Assembly (NCBI GenBank): GCA_017354895.1
Contig: CP071498.1
Location: forward strand, 1,798,001 to 1,862,000
Source of the DNA: Podospora comata
Taxonomy: Eukaryota > Ascomycota > Sordariomycetes > Sordariales > Podosporaceae
DNA length: 64,000 nucleotides
Direction of reading: 5' to 3'
Shown here: positions 37,984 to 49,407 of the stretch, in pieces
Layout: each line of letters begins with the position of its first letter
How positions within the stretch are numbered: position 1 is the stretch's first letter
Notes under the pieces: model-generated
Seen by the model: the letters and a program-made list of their open reading frames with translations, nothing else
Told to the model about the DNA's origin: nothing
Database searches by the model: none
Made by a program: the position numbers and the translations under genes

Positions 37984-39236
37984 ACCACTTTTCTCCGACA
38001 ACAAGACCAACACGATCTGGAAACGACGATAATGAGCCCAAAAAATGGACAAGATGACGACGGCTGGACTAGGATATGGGAGAGCACCTGTCGCGTCGGG
38101 AAGGAAAAGCAAAAAGTCAGCCAGGAGAGAAACGGGAGGACCTCGGCATATCGCGATCGAGACAACGGAACTGTCATTTTACGGGCGCGCAAGCAAGAAA
38201 CACAGTCAACATAACACTCTACTCGGCGAAAACGGCAATCTCTCTCTGCTCTGATTTTGTTCTTTTCCCATCCAGGCACAGGGGCGGGAGACGGATTCGA
38301 TTTATCCCTTCTTTTTTTTGGTTTAAAAAGAGAGGGGAGTGTATAAAAGACGCTTGTACATATAGACAAAATATCATGGGATGATGATGATGGGTAAGGT
38401 AGTGCGGGGCCGGGAGGCAGGGGGAAGGGAAGAGGGGCAAACTTGGTTTCATCAATGGGGGGGTATGGGAAACTGGGGGTTGGGGCGGCAAACCAAAAGA
38501 AACAAGGGAAAGGGGTTTGCTGGGGCGGGAGGGCTTCTGCTTATGATCGGTTCTGTAATGAGATAAACACCACCACACAACACCCAGTGATTAAAGTAAA
38601 AAAATAAAAAAGTTAGAAAATTGTTGGGGGGAGGGTTGTGTGTGTTACTGTGACACGGGATGGGAGCATGTGATGCTGTCCCGCGGTTCGTATGTTGGAG
38701 ATGAGGGGAAGCTGCTTGGGTTTTGTGCTGGATTATGCCCCTGAGATGAAGAGAGCGGGAGAATGTGAAGCCTCTGGACAAAAGAAGCATGGTGCACCTG
38801 ATTTAGAATAGACAAGTCTTCTAACACTATTCACTTGGTTTCCCGCTCGTGTGGGTTTAAAGCAACAAACTCGAGGCGGGTTCTATCGCACACAGCATGA
38901 AGAGACTGTTCAACCAAAACTAATGTTTGCAAACAATCACCAATCTTGCCATATTCACAAAACCGCTTTCAACAGAGGGAGACATAGGTATGGTCAAAAA
39001 GAATCCGAAGAACGCAAATCACCTCCTTTCACCCTTTGCGATCTTCGCTACGTAGGTAAGTAGGTAGGTAGTCCCTTCACTCAACACATCACCAACAAAA
39101 AAACCTCAAGTACCAAGTGTATTGTATCACGTATGTATCATGAAAATGTCCCACTTTTCCATTTTAGTAGTCCATTTTCTACATAATCCCCAAAACGCCT
39201 TTTGAATCCCACACTCCATGTCTTTCCTATAAACCC
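37984..39236. other. Convergent intergenic region, Tom20 and TYW1
   Basis: About 1.25 kb. Holds the 3' untranslated regions of both flanking genes, G-rich patches near 38,400-38,520 and an array of AGGTAGGT/AAGTAGGT at about 39,051-39,072. No gene recognised. Confidence 0.45.
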
Positions 39237-41685
39237 CTATGAAACTTCCACCGGTCTCCCCTTCCTATCAACCCTCTGATCCCTCGGATCAAACCCTCCC
39301 CTCCCCCACGTGGCCCACTCTGGCGTCTCAGGCCCCATATACTCCTCCGGCGTAAACTCCCCATCCGGCCCCCTCTCCTCCAACAGCTCAAAAAACCTCT
39401 CGTAATCAATCCTAGTATGCCACTTCCCCTCCTTGTGAAACCTGTCACTCGCCAGCAAGATGCAGCAACTGTGCGCATGCTCCGCCGCAATCCCATAATC
39501 CAGACCCCTCTTCTTCAGCGCCTTTTCTAGCGCCACCACAAAGTCACACACCTCGTTGTAAAAGGGCACATTCTGCATCGTCAGACCTGCCGAGGACGAG
39601 GTGGATGTTCCGCAGTAGGTGACACCCTTGATTTCGACAAAGCAAGGGAGTCCCTTCTGGACTAGGTCAGCGTAGCCTTCCACTTCGTCTTCGAGGTTAA
39701 AGTCCTTGACGAGGGTGAGGCGGAATACCGTCCGTTGTTGGAAGCGGCGTTCGCGGAGGATGTCGAGGCAGCGGTTGAATCGCTCCCAGAAGTCGCGGTG
39801 GAGGGGTCTGTCGATGCGGCGGAGGGATTCCTTGTTTGAGGCGTCGATGCTGACATACAACTGGGTGACGTGTTGGAGGGCGGCGAGTTGATCGGGGTGC
39901 TGGGCGTTGCACACAAGGAAGGAGGAGATGCGCTCCTTGTGGAGCATACCGAGGAACTTGTTGATGTGAGGGTAGAAGATGGGCTCGCCGACTAGTGACA
40001 ATGCGCAATGGCGGATGCGCATGGCCTCAGCGAAGCGCTCTGCTCGTACTCCAGGGACGCCGCGCATCATTTTGATCTTCTTGTAGTGATTCTCCTTCAC
40101 ACCGTTGAAGATGAGATCTGGGGGATCCACGACCCAGCGCCAGTTGGTGCCGACGGGATTTGTGCCGTGGCGCCAGCAGAAGACGCACTTGTTGGAGCAG
40201 GAGAGCGATGGTGTGGTTTCCATGCACTGGTGAGAGTTGATGCCGTAGAAGGAATACTTGTAGCAGGAGCCACGGCCGCGCAGGGCAGACTTTGTCCAGC
40301 GGCAGATCTTGACACCCGAGTGAGAGCCGACGATGGCGTAGCCTTGCTTCGTTAAGGAGTTATATGTGGGTGAACCTTTCGGTACCATTTCCTTGATGAC
40401 GGCCGGGGCAGCAGCCTTCCTTTTTGGCTTGCCTTCGGTTGTGAAATCGACCGCGATCGGCCCAGACGACTTCTTCCCAGTATTGCCGCTCGCCGCCATA
40501 ATTTGCCCAAGATCCTCCAGATCTCCCAAATCCCCCGAGCTCTTGGACTTTCCATTTTGCTCAGCGCCCTCATCATACACCTCTCCATCATCATCAAATT
40601 CCTCATCATCACTCTCAATCGGATCACCAGAACCAGGAACACCCTCCCCTAGCCCACCATTCTGCTCAATCTGACCCAACACATCTACCAACCCACTCTT
40701 CCACTCCGCCAATCTCTCCTTCCCGTCCCTCTTCCAATCACCCATCCCCAGCGGATACGCCCTCTTCCTCCCACTCAACTTTGCCATCCACTTATCCACC
40801 TCCTTCGCCTGGAAACAATACCCCTCCTTCTCCGTCGGCCACCCCTCCCTATCCCCAAACCCAAACACCGAATACCCCAATATCGGCGCCAACGGCGAAG
40901 TATCAATCCGGAAGTCGTGGTGTGTTTCCTGAAGGTGCTCCAAGAAGGTATCGTTGATACTATCAATATTAAAACTCGGCAGCAGAATCAAATAAAAGTA
41001 ATCCAGCTTCTCCTCCCCCTCCGTCTTTGGCGGACCGATGAAATACTCATCATAGTCCACCTCCGAAAGATCCAACACCTGCGGCGGCAAGAACGTCGTT
41101 TGCTCCCCTTTTGCCTTTGTCAAAGCCTCCTCAAACGCCCCCGCGAACTGCTTCGCGATCTTCTCGGTGCTCCCCGTCAAACAAGAGAAAAAGACCAAAA
41201 CTTGAATCTTCCTCACTTCTCCCCCTTCCTTCTTCACCCGTTTACTCGCATCACCCTTTATTCTCCTCGGACCGGCGCTCTTCTTCTTTACCCCCTCTTT
41301 CTTCTCATCATCACCCGACGAACCCTCCGAGCCGGAAACTTTCTTCACCACCACCTTGTCAAGTTTCTCTGTTGTCGTCGTCGTCGTCTTCTTCTCGTCC
41401 TTGTTCAACGCCCTCGGCAAAGCCACCAATTTCTGTTGCTCTGATTGCGCGTCGTTCAACCGGAGGTAAAATCTCAAAAAAGTAAGGATAAACGCCGTCG
41501 AAAGCAAAATAGGTATGCGGTGTTCGTGCCAGAGATCTACAGCACCTACAATATGAGGGGAACACAACATATTAGCCCACCATACAAAGCGAATGGGGCC
41601 TAGGGATGGGGAAACAAAACTCACAGTCCATCACCCTGCCCATGATGGCGGGGCTGAACCCTTCCCAGTCATTGGGGAAGACCAT
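39237..41685 (-). CDS. tyw1: tRNA 4-demethylwyosine synthase TYW1
   Basis: 789 aa from two exons (41685-41625 and 41545-39237) with a 79-bp intron joined in phase 1. An N-terminal hydrophobic anchor (ILLSTAFILTFLRFYLRL) and a Lys-rich linker precede a flavodoxin domain (VLVFFSCLTGSTEKIAKQFA). An acidic linker follows, then a radical SAM domain with the cluster motif CSNKCVFC (CxxxCxxC) and the TYW1 C-terminal wybutosine segment (KEGKWHTRIDYERFFELL). The enzyme condenses N1-methylguanosine at position 37 of tRNA-Phe with pyruvate carbons in the second step of wybutosine synthesis. The membrane anchor matches ER association reported for yeast Tyw1. Confidence 0.93.
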
Positions 41686-42127
41686 TGCCGGCGGTGTTGA
41701 TTGATTTGCTGCTGCCCCAGCGCGATGTTGTACCACGTTCCCTTCTCGAGATGTATATGCAGGTCGGGTGTGAAAAGCTCCTACTCTGCTGCTACGACAC
41801 AAAAGGGCGGTTGTCGCAGGGGGGAAAAAAGATTTGAATTGGGGTTGTCTGGATTGATTCTCGCCCGCCTCCTGCACGCCAAAAACTGGTGCCCCGCACT
41901 AAACGTCGGATTAAGCTTCCTTTCCCTTATCGTTGAACCCCTGTAAGTGGGAAGCCCCGCTAATAACCGCTGGGCGCTGGTTGACGGTGTGGTGATCCAA
42001 TGGGAGTTGGGGTTGAGCATCTCAAGACAACATCAGGTTGAGACAATCCAGAGTTCTGTATACATATAAAATCTACATGTTTTGTATCTCTTCGCCAGAA
42101 TGGGTATCACATCAACCAACACCCCCT
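41686..42127. other. TYW1 promoter and 3' flank of the TMEM42-like gene
   Basis: 442 bases. The half next to 41,686 is the expected TYW1 promoter; no TATA box is obvious. A TATATAAA-like string lies near 42,061-42,068. Confidence 0.4.
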
Positions 42128-43318
42128 TCACCTCTCCTCCTCCACAACTAAATCCTGTAACACATCCTCATCCTCCTCCTCATCATCCTCACTCTTCCTC
42201 CTCCTCCCCTCAACCCCATCATCCTGCGTCGCCAGTGAAATCCCATCCACACTTACACCATCACTCATCACTGCTTCCTTGACCCCCTCATCCTTGCTCC
42301 CAATGATGACATTCCCCGCCACAAGCATCGCAGCCCCCATCCACCACAATGGCGGGAGCGCCTCAGAGAAAATGGCAAAGCTGAGGATGGCGGTGATGAA
42401 GAAGTTGCAGGAGGTGTTCATGATTGAGACTTGAGTCGTAGAGTTACCCTTTGAGAGGGCTTTTGTAAAGAGGGTCCACATCTAGGCAAGAGTTAGTGCG
42501 ACTTGAAAGTGAGGGTGTTGTAAGTGGGAGGGGGGTGAGGGGTGGGGTTTGGTGAAGAGGCACGATTGGTATTATTCGCAGCCTCGTAGGGCTGGACCAC
42601 TCAGCTGAGGTGGTGGATGCATGGATTTGCGCGCCATTGACGCAAGGTGCAAGGGGAAGAGAAGGGGGGTATGCAAGTATCAGGCCATGTGGAACACATA
42701 AGTGAAAACAGTACTTACGATGCCGTTGAAGACGAGATTGAGGGAGAAGAAGGACTGTTGAAGATATCAGATACATAGCTACATGGCTTGATTCTTAAAA
42801 TGGAGTGAACTTACACCTCTCACACCAACCTCAACAATCCCCTCAGCCTTCTCCAGGCCAACAAGGCGCGCAATCCACATCGACAGTGTAGTCGTCAACT
42901 CAGTTGTAGTCCTGCAGAGATTAACATCGTCATCAGTTTGAGCCCCAGACACACACTCGACATGACAAAGAATCACTCACAGCTTGGCAAAAACACCATT
43001 AAAAGCAGCACAAGCCCCGCTAGCAAGCGCATAAACAATCCACTCGTTCCTCTTCGTCCAGCTCGCCGTCGATGATGGCACACCACCCCCATCAACGGCT
43101 GTACCCTCCGGAAGGAGCGGACGCTCCTCATCTGATAGCCGGCTCATACCACGCTTGTCCTTCTCATCCTCTGCAACCGTTGGCTGATTTGGCGGGGCTC
43201 TCTTTTTGAGAGATGTCACTTTCGTATCCGATGAAGAAGTCACAGCCGAGGAGGTAGTTGTTGTTTCATTCAACCCAGAAGCAAGCCTGCGCTGCGCCTG
43301 TTGTCTTGTCGTTGGCAT
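42128..43318 (-). CDS. TMEM42-like EamA/DMT-type membrane transporter
   Basis: 274 aa from four exons (43318-42981, 42911-42815, 42754-42719, 42481-42128); the third exon is only 36 bases and all joins keep frame. After a polar Ser/Thr-rich N-terminus come hydrophobic segments NEWIVYALASGACAAFNGVF, a middle segment, SFFSLNLVFNGIMWTLFTKA and NTSCNFFITAILSFAIFSEA, then a last helix LWWMGAAMLVAGNVIIGS. This is the short half-size EamA repeat pattern of TMEM42. The acidic C-terminal tail is low complexity. Substrate unknown. The large intron between exons 3 and 4 is 237 bp, longer than others here. Confidence 0.75.
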
Positions 43319-44285
43319 TGCTTGAGTCGTTGTGGTGTGGGGACAGACGCGGGCCGCGCTGAACAAGGAAGGCCGACTGGCTGGCTTTAAAGAGCAATTG
43401 ATCCCCGTCCGTTATCGAATGGGGGTAGCGGATGGCCCGGAACAAAAAGGTCTGCGGTTTGGGGACGCACAGAAGTCCTCGGTTCCTGTTTTGTGCCGTT
43501 TCCAAGGATGTGGGATGGAGGTCTTGGCTGAGGTTCGTTGTTCACGAAAACGGTGTCCCACTGTTGGTTTTGGAAGTGGTTGTCTAAGTTCGAGTCATGC
43601 AAATCTGAGACTTGGAAGCGGTGATAGGTGAGATGGTAATTGCTTGATAAGTTCTCAATTGCACTTGTGAGATGCTGTCCTCACGAAGAAAGTTCAAGAT
43701 GAGTGTGTTTCTTGACGCGATGTTGGATTGATGTCAACTCTGGCCCCTGTAGTGGTGCACGTGCCAATGGAGAACAGGGGGGCCTTTTCAGTGTGATGAT
43801 ACCTTATTTGCAAACTGTTTTACTTAGATACCTGGTAATCTCTTTGTCCGCTTTTGAGCAAGTTCAGAAACTTCATGTCGTATATATTCAAAATATATGG
43901 CCATCCCCTATCAATCAAGGTGGTGGGCAAGGCACGACTGCCGATTGGCTCAGTTCATCATCGCGAATTCCTAGGCCATCCGGCCGAGACACATGAGAAC
44001 AAACGATATGTGATATGAGGGCCTCTTCAGTCCCATGTCTGTTCATCCCAATGGTTTTTTGCTCAAGTCTCGACGACTGGTGAGCTGCTGTATAAATAAG
44101 ATCTCTGCTGGTGTGTAATCTCAAAGCAAACCGCATATGAGAACCTCTAGGTTGACCATAAACGCCTATAACCCGCCCATACTATGCCCATATGCCTCGA
44201 AAACAAATGCCCAACTCCAGCTTGCCATTGCAAAAAAAGAAAGTCCATGATGTGACAAAAGCTCAGGTCGCTTGGCGAACGGCGC
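43319..44285. other. Intergenic region
   Basis: About 970 bases between the TMEM42-like promoter and the TFIIA-gamma 3' end. No gene recognised. Confidence 0.4.
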
Positions 44286-44994
44286 TTACTTGTCGTCGTT
44301 GCGCTTCGCGCTGCAGCTCACAATCTTCACCTTGTCGGCGACGACCGATCCTTGGTTTCCGTCCATCTTGAAGGTGACATTGCGGATCAAGAAGGTCCAG
44401 ACTTCATCACAGAAGCGATATGTGTCGAGGGAGCCCTGTAACGTGAGAGGAGTGTAACCTCGTTGTTAGCCTTGCATGTTCTTAACCACTCGCCGTGAGA
44501 GGGCAGGCAAAGAAGGGTTGTGTGTATGTAAGGGTTATAGATGGGTGTTCGTGTACAGCGTCCCTCAGGTTAGGAATGTGGAAAGAAGATGGCATTCACC
44601 TTGAAAGTCAAGCGCTGCTTGACCTTTTCTTGCAGCGTCTCGGCAACAACACGATCGAACTGAGTCAGCACCTTCATGGCGAGCTGAGGAGCGATACTTT
44701 CATCGCCAATCAGTTCGTCGAGGGCATCCGTCAGCGTCAAGCCGAGACTGTATCCCGACAGGGAATGTCAGCAACTTGACTTCCTGATTTTACGATATGG
44801 AGATGAAGAATGGATCTGTGTTGGAAAGAAGTGGGCAGCAGTGAAACGGCTTGTTTTGCTCTGCTATGCTGCCTTGGGGTGCGCCACCGCATCCGCGGAT
44901 GGGGCTCGCGCAGCCATCAAGAGGGCGGATTCGTGCAAGTAAATATGTACCTTCCATGACGATACAAATCGTAAAAGCCGGTGTTCGCCGCCAT
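44286..44994 (-). CDS. toa2: Transcription initiation factor IIA gamma subunit
   Basis: 113 aa from three exons (44994-44951, 44747-44600, 44435-44286). The protein starts [20 protein letters not shown] and continues [11 protein letters not shown], the four-helix bundle half of TFIIA-gamma. The beta-barrel half follows ([20 protein letters not shown] ... ADKVKIVSC). Length equals the usual family length. It pairs with TFIIA-alpha/beta, binds TBP on the TATA box and helps assemble the Pol II preinitiation complex. The first intron (203 bp) falls after only 14 codons. It shares a 390-bp divergent promoter with the V-ATPase c'' gene. Confidence 0.95.
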
Positions 44995-45384
44995 CGTGTC
45001 TGTATCTTATGTCTAGTGCGTTTTTCTTGATACCGCAGGGTCTGATGGCGTGGTTGTTTGATTGAAAAGTTCAAAAGTTTGGGTGGTTTAAATACTCCTG
45101 GGAAAAGGAAGGCTGAGAAAGTTGGAAGCAGGCGAAGCTGTCTGAGTCACGTGCCAAGGGATCCACTTGTCTCCAACGCAGCAGCTGCGGGCTTGGCAGT
45201 TGGCGGCGCTGTGGACTGGCTCATTGGACATCTGTGTTTTGGGGAACCTGGAAGCAACGCAACGCATCAAAGCCGATGAACGAACTGTCGAAGCTCTGGA
45301 AAGGGACCTGACGACCGCCTCCTTTTCGATCGACAAGTATCGACCACGAACCCGAACAACGGTGCAATCAATACATCAGTCAGG
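44995..45384. promoter_or_regulatory. Divergent promoter, TFIIA-gamma and V-ATPase c''
   Basis: 390 bases between divergent start codons. Contains no clear TATA box. One compact region must serve both housekeeping genes. Confidence 0.55.
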
Positions 45385-46302
45385 ATGAGCTTAACGTACG
45401 GGGTTGCGGGGATAACAACCCTCCTGACAGTGGTGGGAGCTTGTGAGTTGCCTACACCAGCGCAGCAGCATGCATGGCGAGATGGCCATCATGAAGAGCT
45501 TCCTTTGCTAACCACATTGACTGCGCAGACATGCTTTTTACTGGAAACGGTGAAGCATTCAATGTACGATTACATCCGTCCATCCGTTCGATCTGTTCCT
45601 ATCAGCGCAAGCCATCATTACGCGGCCTCGACAGCATGCTTACGACGAATCGCTTGTTCTAGGTCGGCGCCTTTCTCGAATCCGTTTCTCCATACGCGTG
45701 GGCAGACACAGGCATTGCCCTCTGTATCGGCCTTTCAGTAGTAGGAGCAGCATGGTATGGACCAACCCCTATCGTTCTGGGCAGAGCAACAGCATAATAA
45801 CATGGTGATGCAAACTACAGGGGTATCTTTATCACCGGTTCCTCCATCCTGGGTGGTGGTGTCAAGGCCCCCCGAATCCGAACCAAGAACTTGATCTCGA
45901 TTATCTTCTGTGAGGTCGTCGCCATTTACGGCGTCATTATGGCCATCGTCTTCTCCGCCAAGCTCGCCCCCGTCGAGGGCGCGGATGTATACTCTGGCAG
46001 CACCTACTTTACGGGTTATGCGCTCTTCTGGGCTGGTCTGACTGTCGGCATGTGCAACCTTGTTTGCGGTGTTGCTGTTGGTATCAACGGTAGCGGTGCT
46101 GCTCTTGCCGATGCTGCCGATCCTACTCTGTATGTGCGCCCGCGATCAACAACATGATCAAGGTACAGCTACTGACATCATATGCCACAGCTTCGTCAAG
46201 ATCCTCGTCATCGAGATTTTCAGCTCCGTTCTTGGACTCTTCGGGCTCATCATTGGACTTCTCGTTGCCGGTAAGGCTGAGGATTTCGGAATGCACTCCT
46301 GA
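45385..46302 (+). CDS. vma-16: V-type proton ATPase proteolipid subunit c'' (Vma16)
   Basis: 201 aa from five exons (45385-45442, 45529-45563, 45663-45754, 45821-46129, 46191-46302), all in frame; exon 2 is only 35 bases. The protein is nearly all membrane helices. The essential proton-carrying glutamate is in [20 protein letters not shown], and the second proteolipid repeat includes [20 protein letters not shown] and [20 protein letters not shown]. It forms the V0 rotor ring with subunits c and c' in vacuolar and endosomal membranes. The first exon encodes just the first helix start, so an alternative upstream start is conceivable but not needed. Confidence 0.93.
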
Positions 46303-46982
46303 TCAACTTTTCAGTCTTGTCTTGTCTTGTGGTTTTAAATACCTCTAACGTACCATTATCACACACGCATCATTCAAGGATGACGAAACGGTGTACATTA
46401 CACATATCTTACACAACACAACACACCACCACATATATGACGCCGCCCCCAAAAAAAAAAAAAAAAAAAAAGAAACACGCATCCATGAGAATTTGAGACT
46501 GCTATAGCGAGCGTGTCTTGTCATCGTCGACGTCGTCGTCTGTGTTGTAGTAAGCAAGCTTCATTTTTTCTTCATCACACCTGGCGTTTTTTTGGAAGAA
46601 ATTACGGCGGTAAATGGGCTATTAAAGGGGTATGGGTTGGTTGGTTGGTTGGTCTTTATTGGCATTGATGATGATGGACAGGCATATGTATTAAACTTGG
46701 GGGATGGGGTTGGGGGATAGGTGGTGGGGAGTGTGTAGAAGTAGAGATGCTCTTTTTTTGCCAAGGTTTATTTATTGTACAAAGGAGAACAGAGTCAAAG
46801 AGACTGGCTATGTTGATTGATCTCTCCAAAACAGTGATGCTGCTCCTGCCACACAACCAGCATCAGGTTGCTCCTTCCGCATCATGTGACTACCACCAAA
46901 TGTCGCTCCTCCCCTTCTGGGGTTTATATACTGCCTTTCTCGCTCCTTCCGTCACTGAACGAGACTCCTTCCACTCTGCTCT
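46303..46982. other. 3' flank of vma-16 and intergenic DNA
   Basis: Contains a 21-base A tract (46,451-46,471) directly after CCCCC, a GGTT iteration near 46,635-46,652, and a TTTATATA string at about 46,924-46,931. No protein gene recognised. Confidence 0.45.
46451..46471. repeat. Poly(A) tract, 21 bases
   Basis: Uninterrupted A run about 150 bases past the vma-16 stop codon. No flanking target-site duplication is evident, so there is no support for a retroposed copy. Confidence 0.8.
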
Positions 46983-47130
46983 TGGCAGATGGCTCAGCAG
47001 TGGTGGGAGTCGCGGCACCGACTTTGGTAAGGACCAAAGAGTACTAAGGGGCGTCCGTTCGAGTCCAAGTAAAACCACTGGCTGTCTCTATCCAACTAGC
47101 AGAGCTAGTTGGTGAGCTTTTTGATTTTTT
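46983..47130 (+). ncRNA. Possible Pol III transcript or tRNA-like relic
   Basis: TGGCTCAGCAGTGG at 46,990-47,003 fits a Pol III box A, and GTTCGAGTCC at 47,057-47,066 fits a box B. The tRNA D-arm can form (GCTC with GAGT). A perfect 9-bp hairpin follows (CCAACTAGC, loop AGA, GCTAGTTGG; 47,092-47,112), then T5 and T6 runs at 47,118 and 47,125. A TTTATATA string lies about 55 bases upstream of box A. The acceptor and T stems do not pair, so it is not a standard tRNA. It could be an unknown small RNA, a tRNA-derived SINE fragment or chance. Confidence 0.25.
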
Positions 47131-47307
47131 CACTTCTCCTTTCTTCACCAGGCGTTCATTTTCTTTTCAAGAGGTACTTGAATGCCACTTTCTTTTTGCT
47201 CGCTGGTGCAGAGAAATATATAACAGCCATAATTCAAATCTTGTGGCTACGCTACATGGCTTCAAAACTTCCTTGTTCGTTTACATCGTAAGTTAAGAGA
47301 CAAAAGA

Positions 47308-49407
47308 TCAAGCCAGCTCACTCCTCAACTCGCCCATCATCAGCGCCTCGATTTTTTCTCCCTTTTTGATCGGACCATCACCCGCCGGCATGGTAAGCAG
47401 TGCGTTCGCCCCTTCCAAACTTCCTACTTTGGAACTTCTCTGCCCGCCTGTGCTAGTGGCGATGAGTTTCCCCTCCTTCGAGACGGTCACCATGGCGCGG
47501 TGGTATTCTGGCCGCGATTTATCAACGGGAAAGTCGTGACCTAGCACCACTGGCACTTTTGGGAGTCCTACTGGACTAATGCCCGCTAGCTGATGCAAAG
47601 CAGGGAGAACAAACAGATAAAACGTCACCAGCGCCGAGGCGGGGTTGCCAGGGAGGCTGAAAATCATCTTTTGGGATTTCGTCCCGTCATTGTTCTTGAC
47701 TGGGACGGTAGCGAAGGTGGTGGGCTTGCCGGGCTTCATGTTGACTCTGCCGAAATGGATTGTCCCGCCAAGGGAGCGTTCGATGGTTGGTTTGAGGAGG
47801 TCAAATTCACCCATTGAGACGCCGCCTGTGGTGAGGACTATGTCGGAGGATCGAAGGGCCTGGCGGAGGGTGGTCTCGAGGCTGGATTGTTTGTCTGAGA
47901 CGATCCCGAAGTCGAGAGGGGTGAAGCCTGCTTGGGATATGACTGAGATGAGGGTTGGACGGTTGCAGTCGCGGACCTCGCCGAGGGATAATTCGCGGGG
48001 AAGGGAAGGGTCAACAATTTCGTCGCCGGTGGAGAGGAGGGAGATTGTGGGTGGAGAGTAGTTTTTGACAGATTGGATTCCGATGCTGGAGAGGAGGCCG
48101 ATAGAAGCTGGGGAGAGGCGGGTCTTGCTTGGGAGGAGGAGGGTGTTGAGGGGGATGTCGGAGCCGATTTCACGGATGTTGGCGCCGGGTTTGACGATGC
48201 CGTCAGAGAGGATTTCTACGGAGGATTCTTCTTCGATTTCCTGGCCGGTGGTTGGGTGGGTGGTTTTGGTCGTGGAGATAAGGACTGTGTCTTCTACCAT
48301 GACGACGGAGTTGGCACCTGGGGGTAAGGGCGCGCCGGTGGTGATGCGGGCAATCTGGCCTTCTTTCAAGGGGACGAGGTTGGAGGAGGGCGCGGCATGG
48401 GAGGTAGAAACAACGGGGTAGACTCCGCGGAGGTGCCCAGAGGAGGGGACGACAACGGCATAGCCGTCTACAATACTGGCGCGGAAGGCTGGGACGGGAG
48501 CGGAGGCGTAGATGTCTTGAGCAAGGACTTTGCCGACGAGGTCAGGGGTGACTTTGGCGGTGGTGGTTGTGGGGGATGGGGTGTGTTTGGCTATGAGGGA
48601 GAGAGCATCGTCGACCGAGAGCATCGGGTATGGGGAGGAGCGGTGTCTTCGGCTGGGGCCGAGCGATGGGTCGTTGGATTTGGGGTTTTCAGAGGAGAGT
48701 CTGACTAAGTTTCCGTGATTGTGTCCATGGCCGTGGCCGTGCGAATGTGTGTGTCTATGACCGCTATGGCCATGGTCATGATGGTGTGAATGAGAGTGAC
48801 CGTGAGTGTGAGCTTGAGCCTGGGCATGGCTCTGGGAGCCCACTCCTGCTTCCTTCTCAAGTTTCTTCACTCCGCCAGAGTGAAGAGCTCTAGAATTGGC
48901 TCCGGCTGCTTGAAGACAAGCATGTGGTAGTGTCTTGATCACAGCTTGGAGGTTCTCTTTGGCGCCCTTGGGGGACCCAGGAAGTGTTATTATGACTGTC
49001 TTGTTCCTCACGCCCGCAACGGGGCGGGACATCATGGCAAAAGGAGTGATAGCCAGAGAAGCTGCTAGCATTCCGTGAACGAGACCAGGGGCTTGCTTGT
49101 GAAGTAATGGCGACACAGCTTCAGGGGTACGGTCAGCAATGGCAAAGCCGGTGCCACCCGTTGTCACAACCAAGTTGATTATGTGTTTGCCTTCCTCCAC
49201 AGGTTCCGTCCAAGTGGTGATTTGACGCTGGATTTCTGCCGAGTCATCGCTCACGATATGAGTCTCAGCAACTGTCCATTGGTTGCCACCATCCTGCTCG
49301 AACACACTGCGTAGTGTAGCTTCTGCGGCATCGGTGGAGGGGTCTTTTGCAGCTGTCGTTGAGACAATCAGAATGGCTGCTCGCAAAGCCGGGGATTGGG
49401 ACGACAT
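47308..49407 (-). CDS. cnxE: Molybdenum cofactor biosynthesis protein, MogA-MoeA fusion
   Basis: 699 aa, no intron. Residues 1 to about 190 are the MogA/MoaB-type domain (LVVTTGGTGFAIADRTPEAV, then PGSPKGAKENLQ), which adenylylates molybdopterin. Residues from about 255 are the MoeA domain (IVDGYAVV, TGAPLPPGANSVVMVEDTV, LLSTGDEIVD, TTGGVSMGEFDLLKP, FSLPGNPASALVTFYLFVLP), which inserts molybdate. The order MogA then MoeA is that of gephyrin, fungal CnxE and Neurospora NIT-9. The linker, about 200-240, is a dense histidine tract with Gly and Ser between (HTHGHSHSHHHDHGHSGHRH and on). The protein serves the last steps of Moco synthesis needed by nitrate reductase and xanthine dehydrogenase. The divergent neighbour is copy B. 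Confidence 0.95.
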   Translation of the reverse strand: MSSQSPALRAAILIVSTTAAKDPSTDAAEATLRSVFEQDGGNQWTVAETHIVSDDSAEIQRQITTWTEPVEEGKHIINLVVTTGGTGFAIADRTPEAVSPLLHKQAPGLVHGMLAASLAITPFAMMSRPVAGVRNKTVIITLPGSPKGAKENLQAVIKTLPHACLQAAGANSRALHSGGVKKLEKEAGVGSQSHAQAQAHTHGHSHSHHHDHGHSGHRHTHSHGHGHGHNHGNLVRLSSENPKSNDPSLGPSRRHRSSPYPMLSVDDALSLIAKHTPSPTTTTAKVTPDLVGKVLAQDIYASAPVPAFRASIVDGYAVVVPSSGHLRGVYPVVSTSHAAPSSNLVPLKEGQIARITTGAPLPPGANSVVMVEDTVLISTTKTTHPTTGQEIEEESSVEILSDGIVKPGANIREIGSDIPLNTLLLPSKTRLSPASIGLLSSIGIQSVKNYSPPTISLLSTGDEIVDPSLPRELSLGEVRDCNRPTLISVISQAGFTPLDFGIVSDKQSSLETTLRQALRSSDIVLTTGGVSMGEFDLLKPTIERSLGGTIHFGRVNMKPGKPTTFATVPVKNNDGTKSQKMIFSLPGNPASALVTFYLFVLPALHQLAGISPVGLPKVPVVLGHDFPVDKSRPEYHRAMVTVSKEGKLIATSTGGQRSSKVGSLEGANALLTMPAGDGPIKKGEKIEALMMGELRSELA

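Noticed and set aside
46451-46471. A21 tract as the tail of a retroposed element
   Set aside because: No target-site duplication and no element-like sequence 5' of it; more likely simple 3'-flank sequence.
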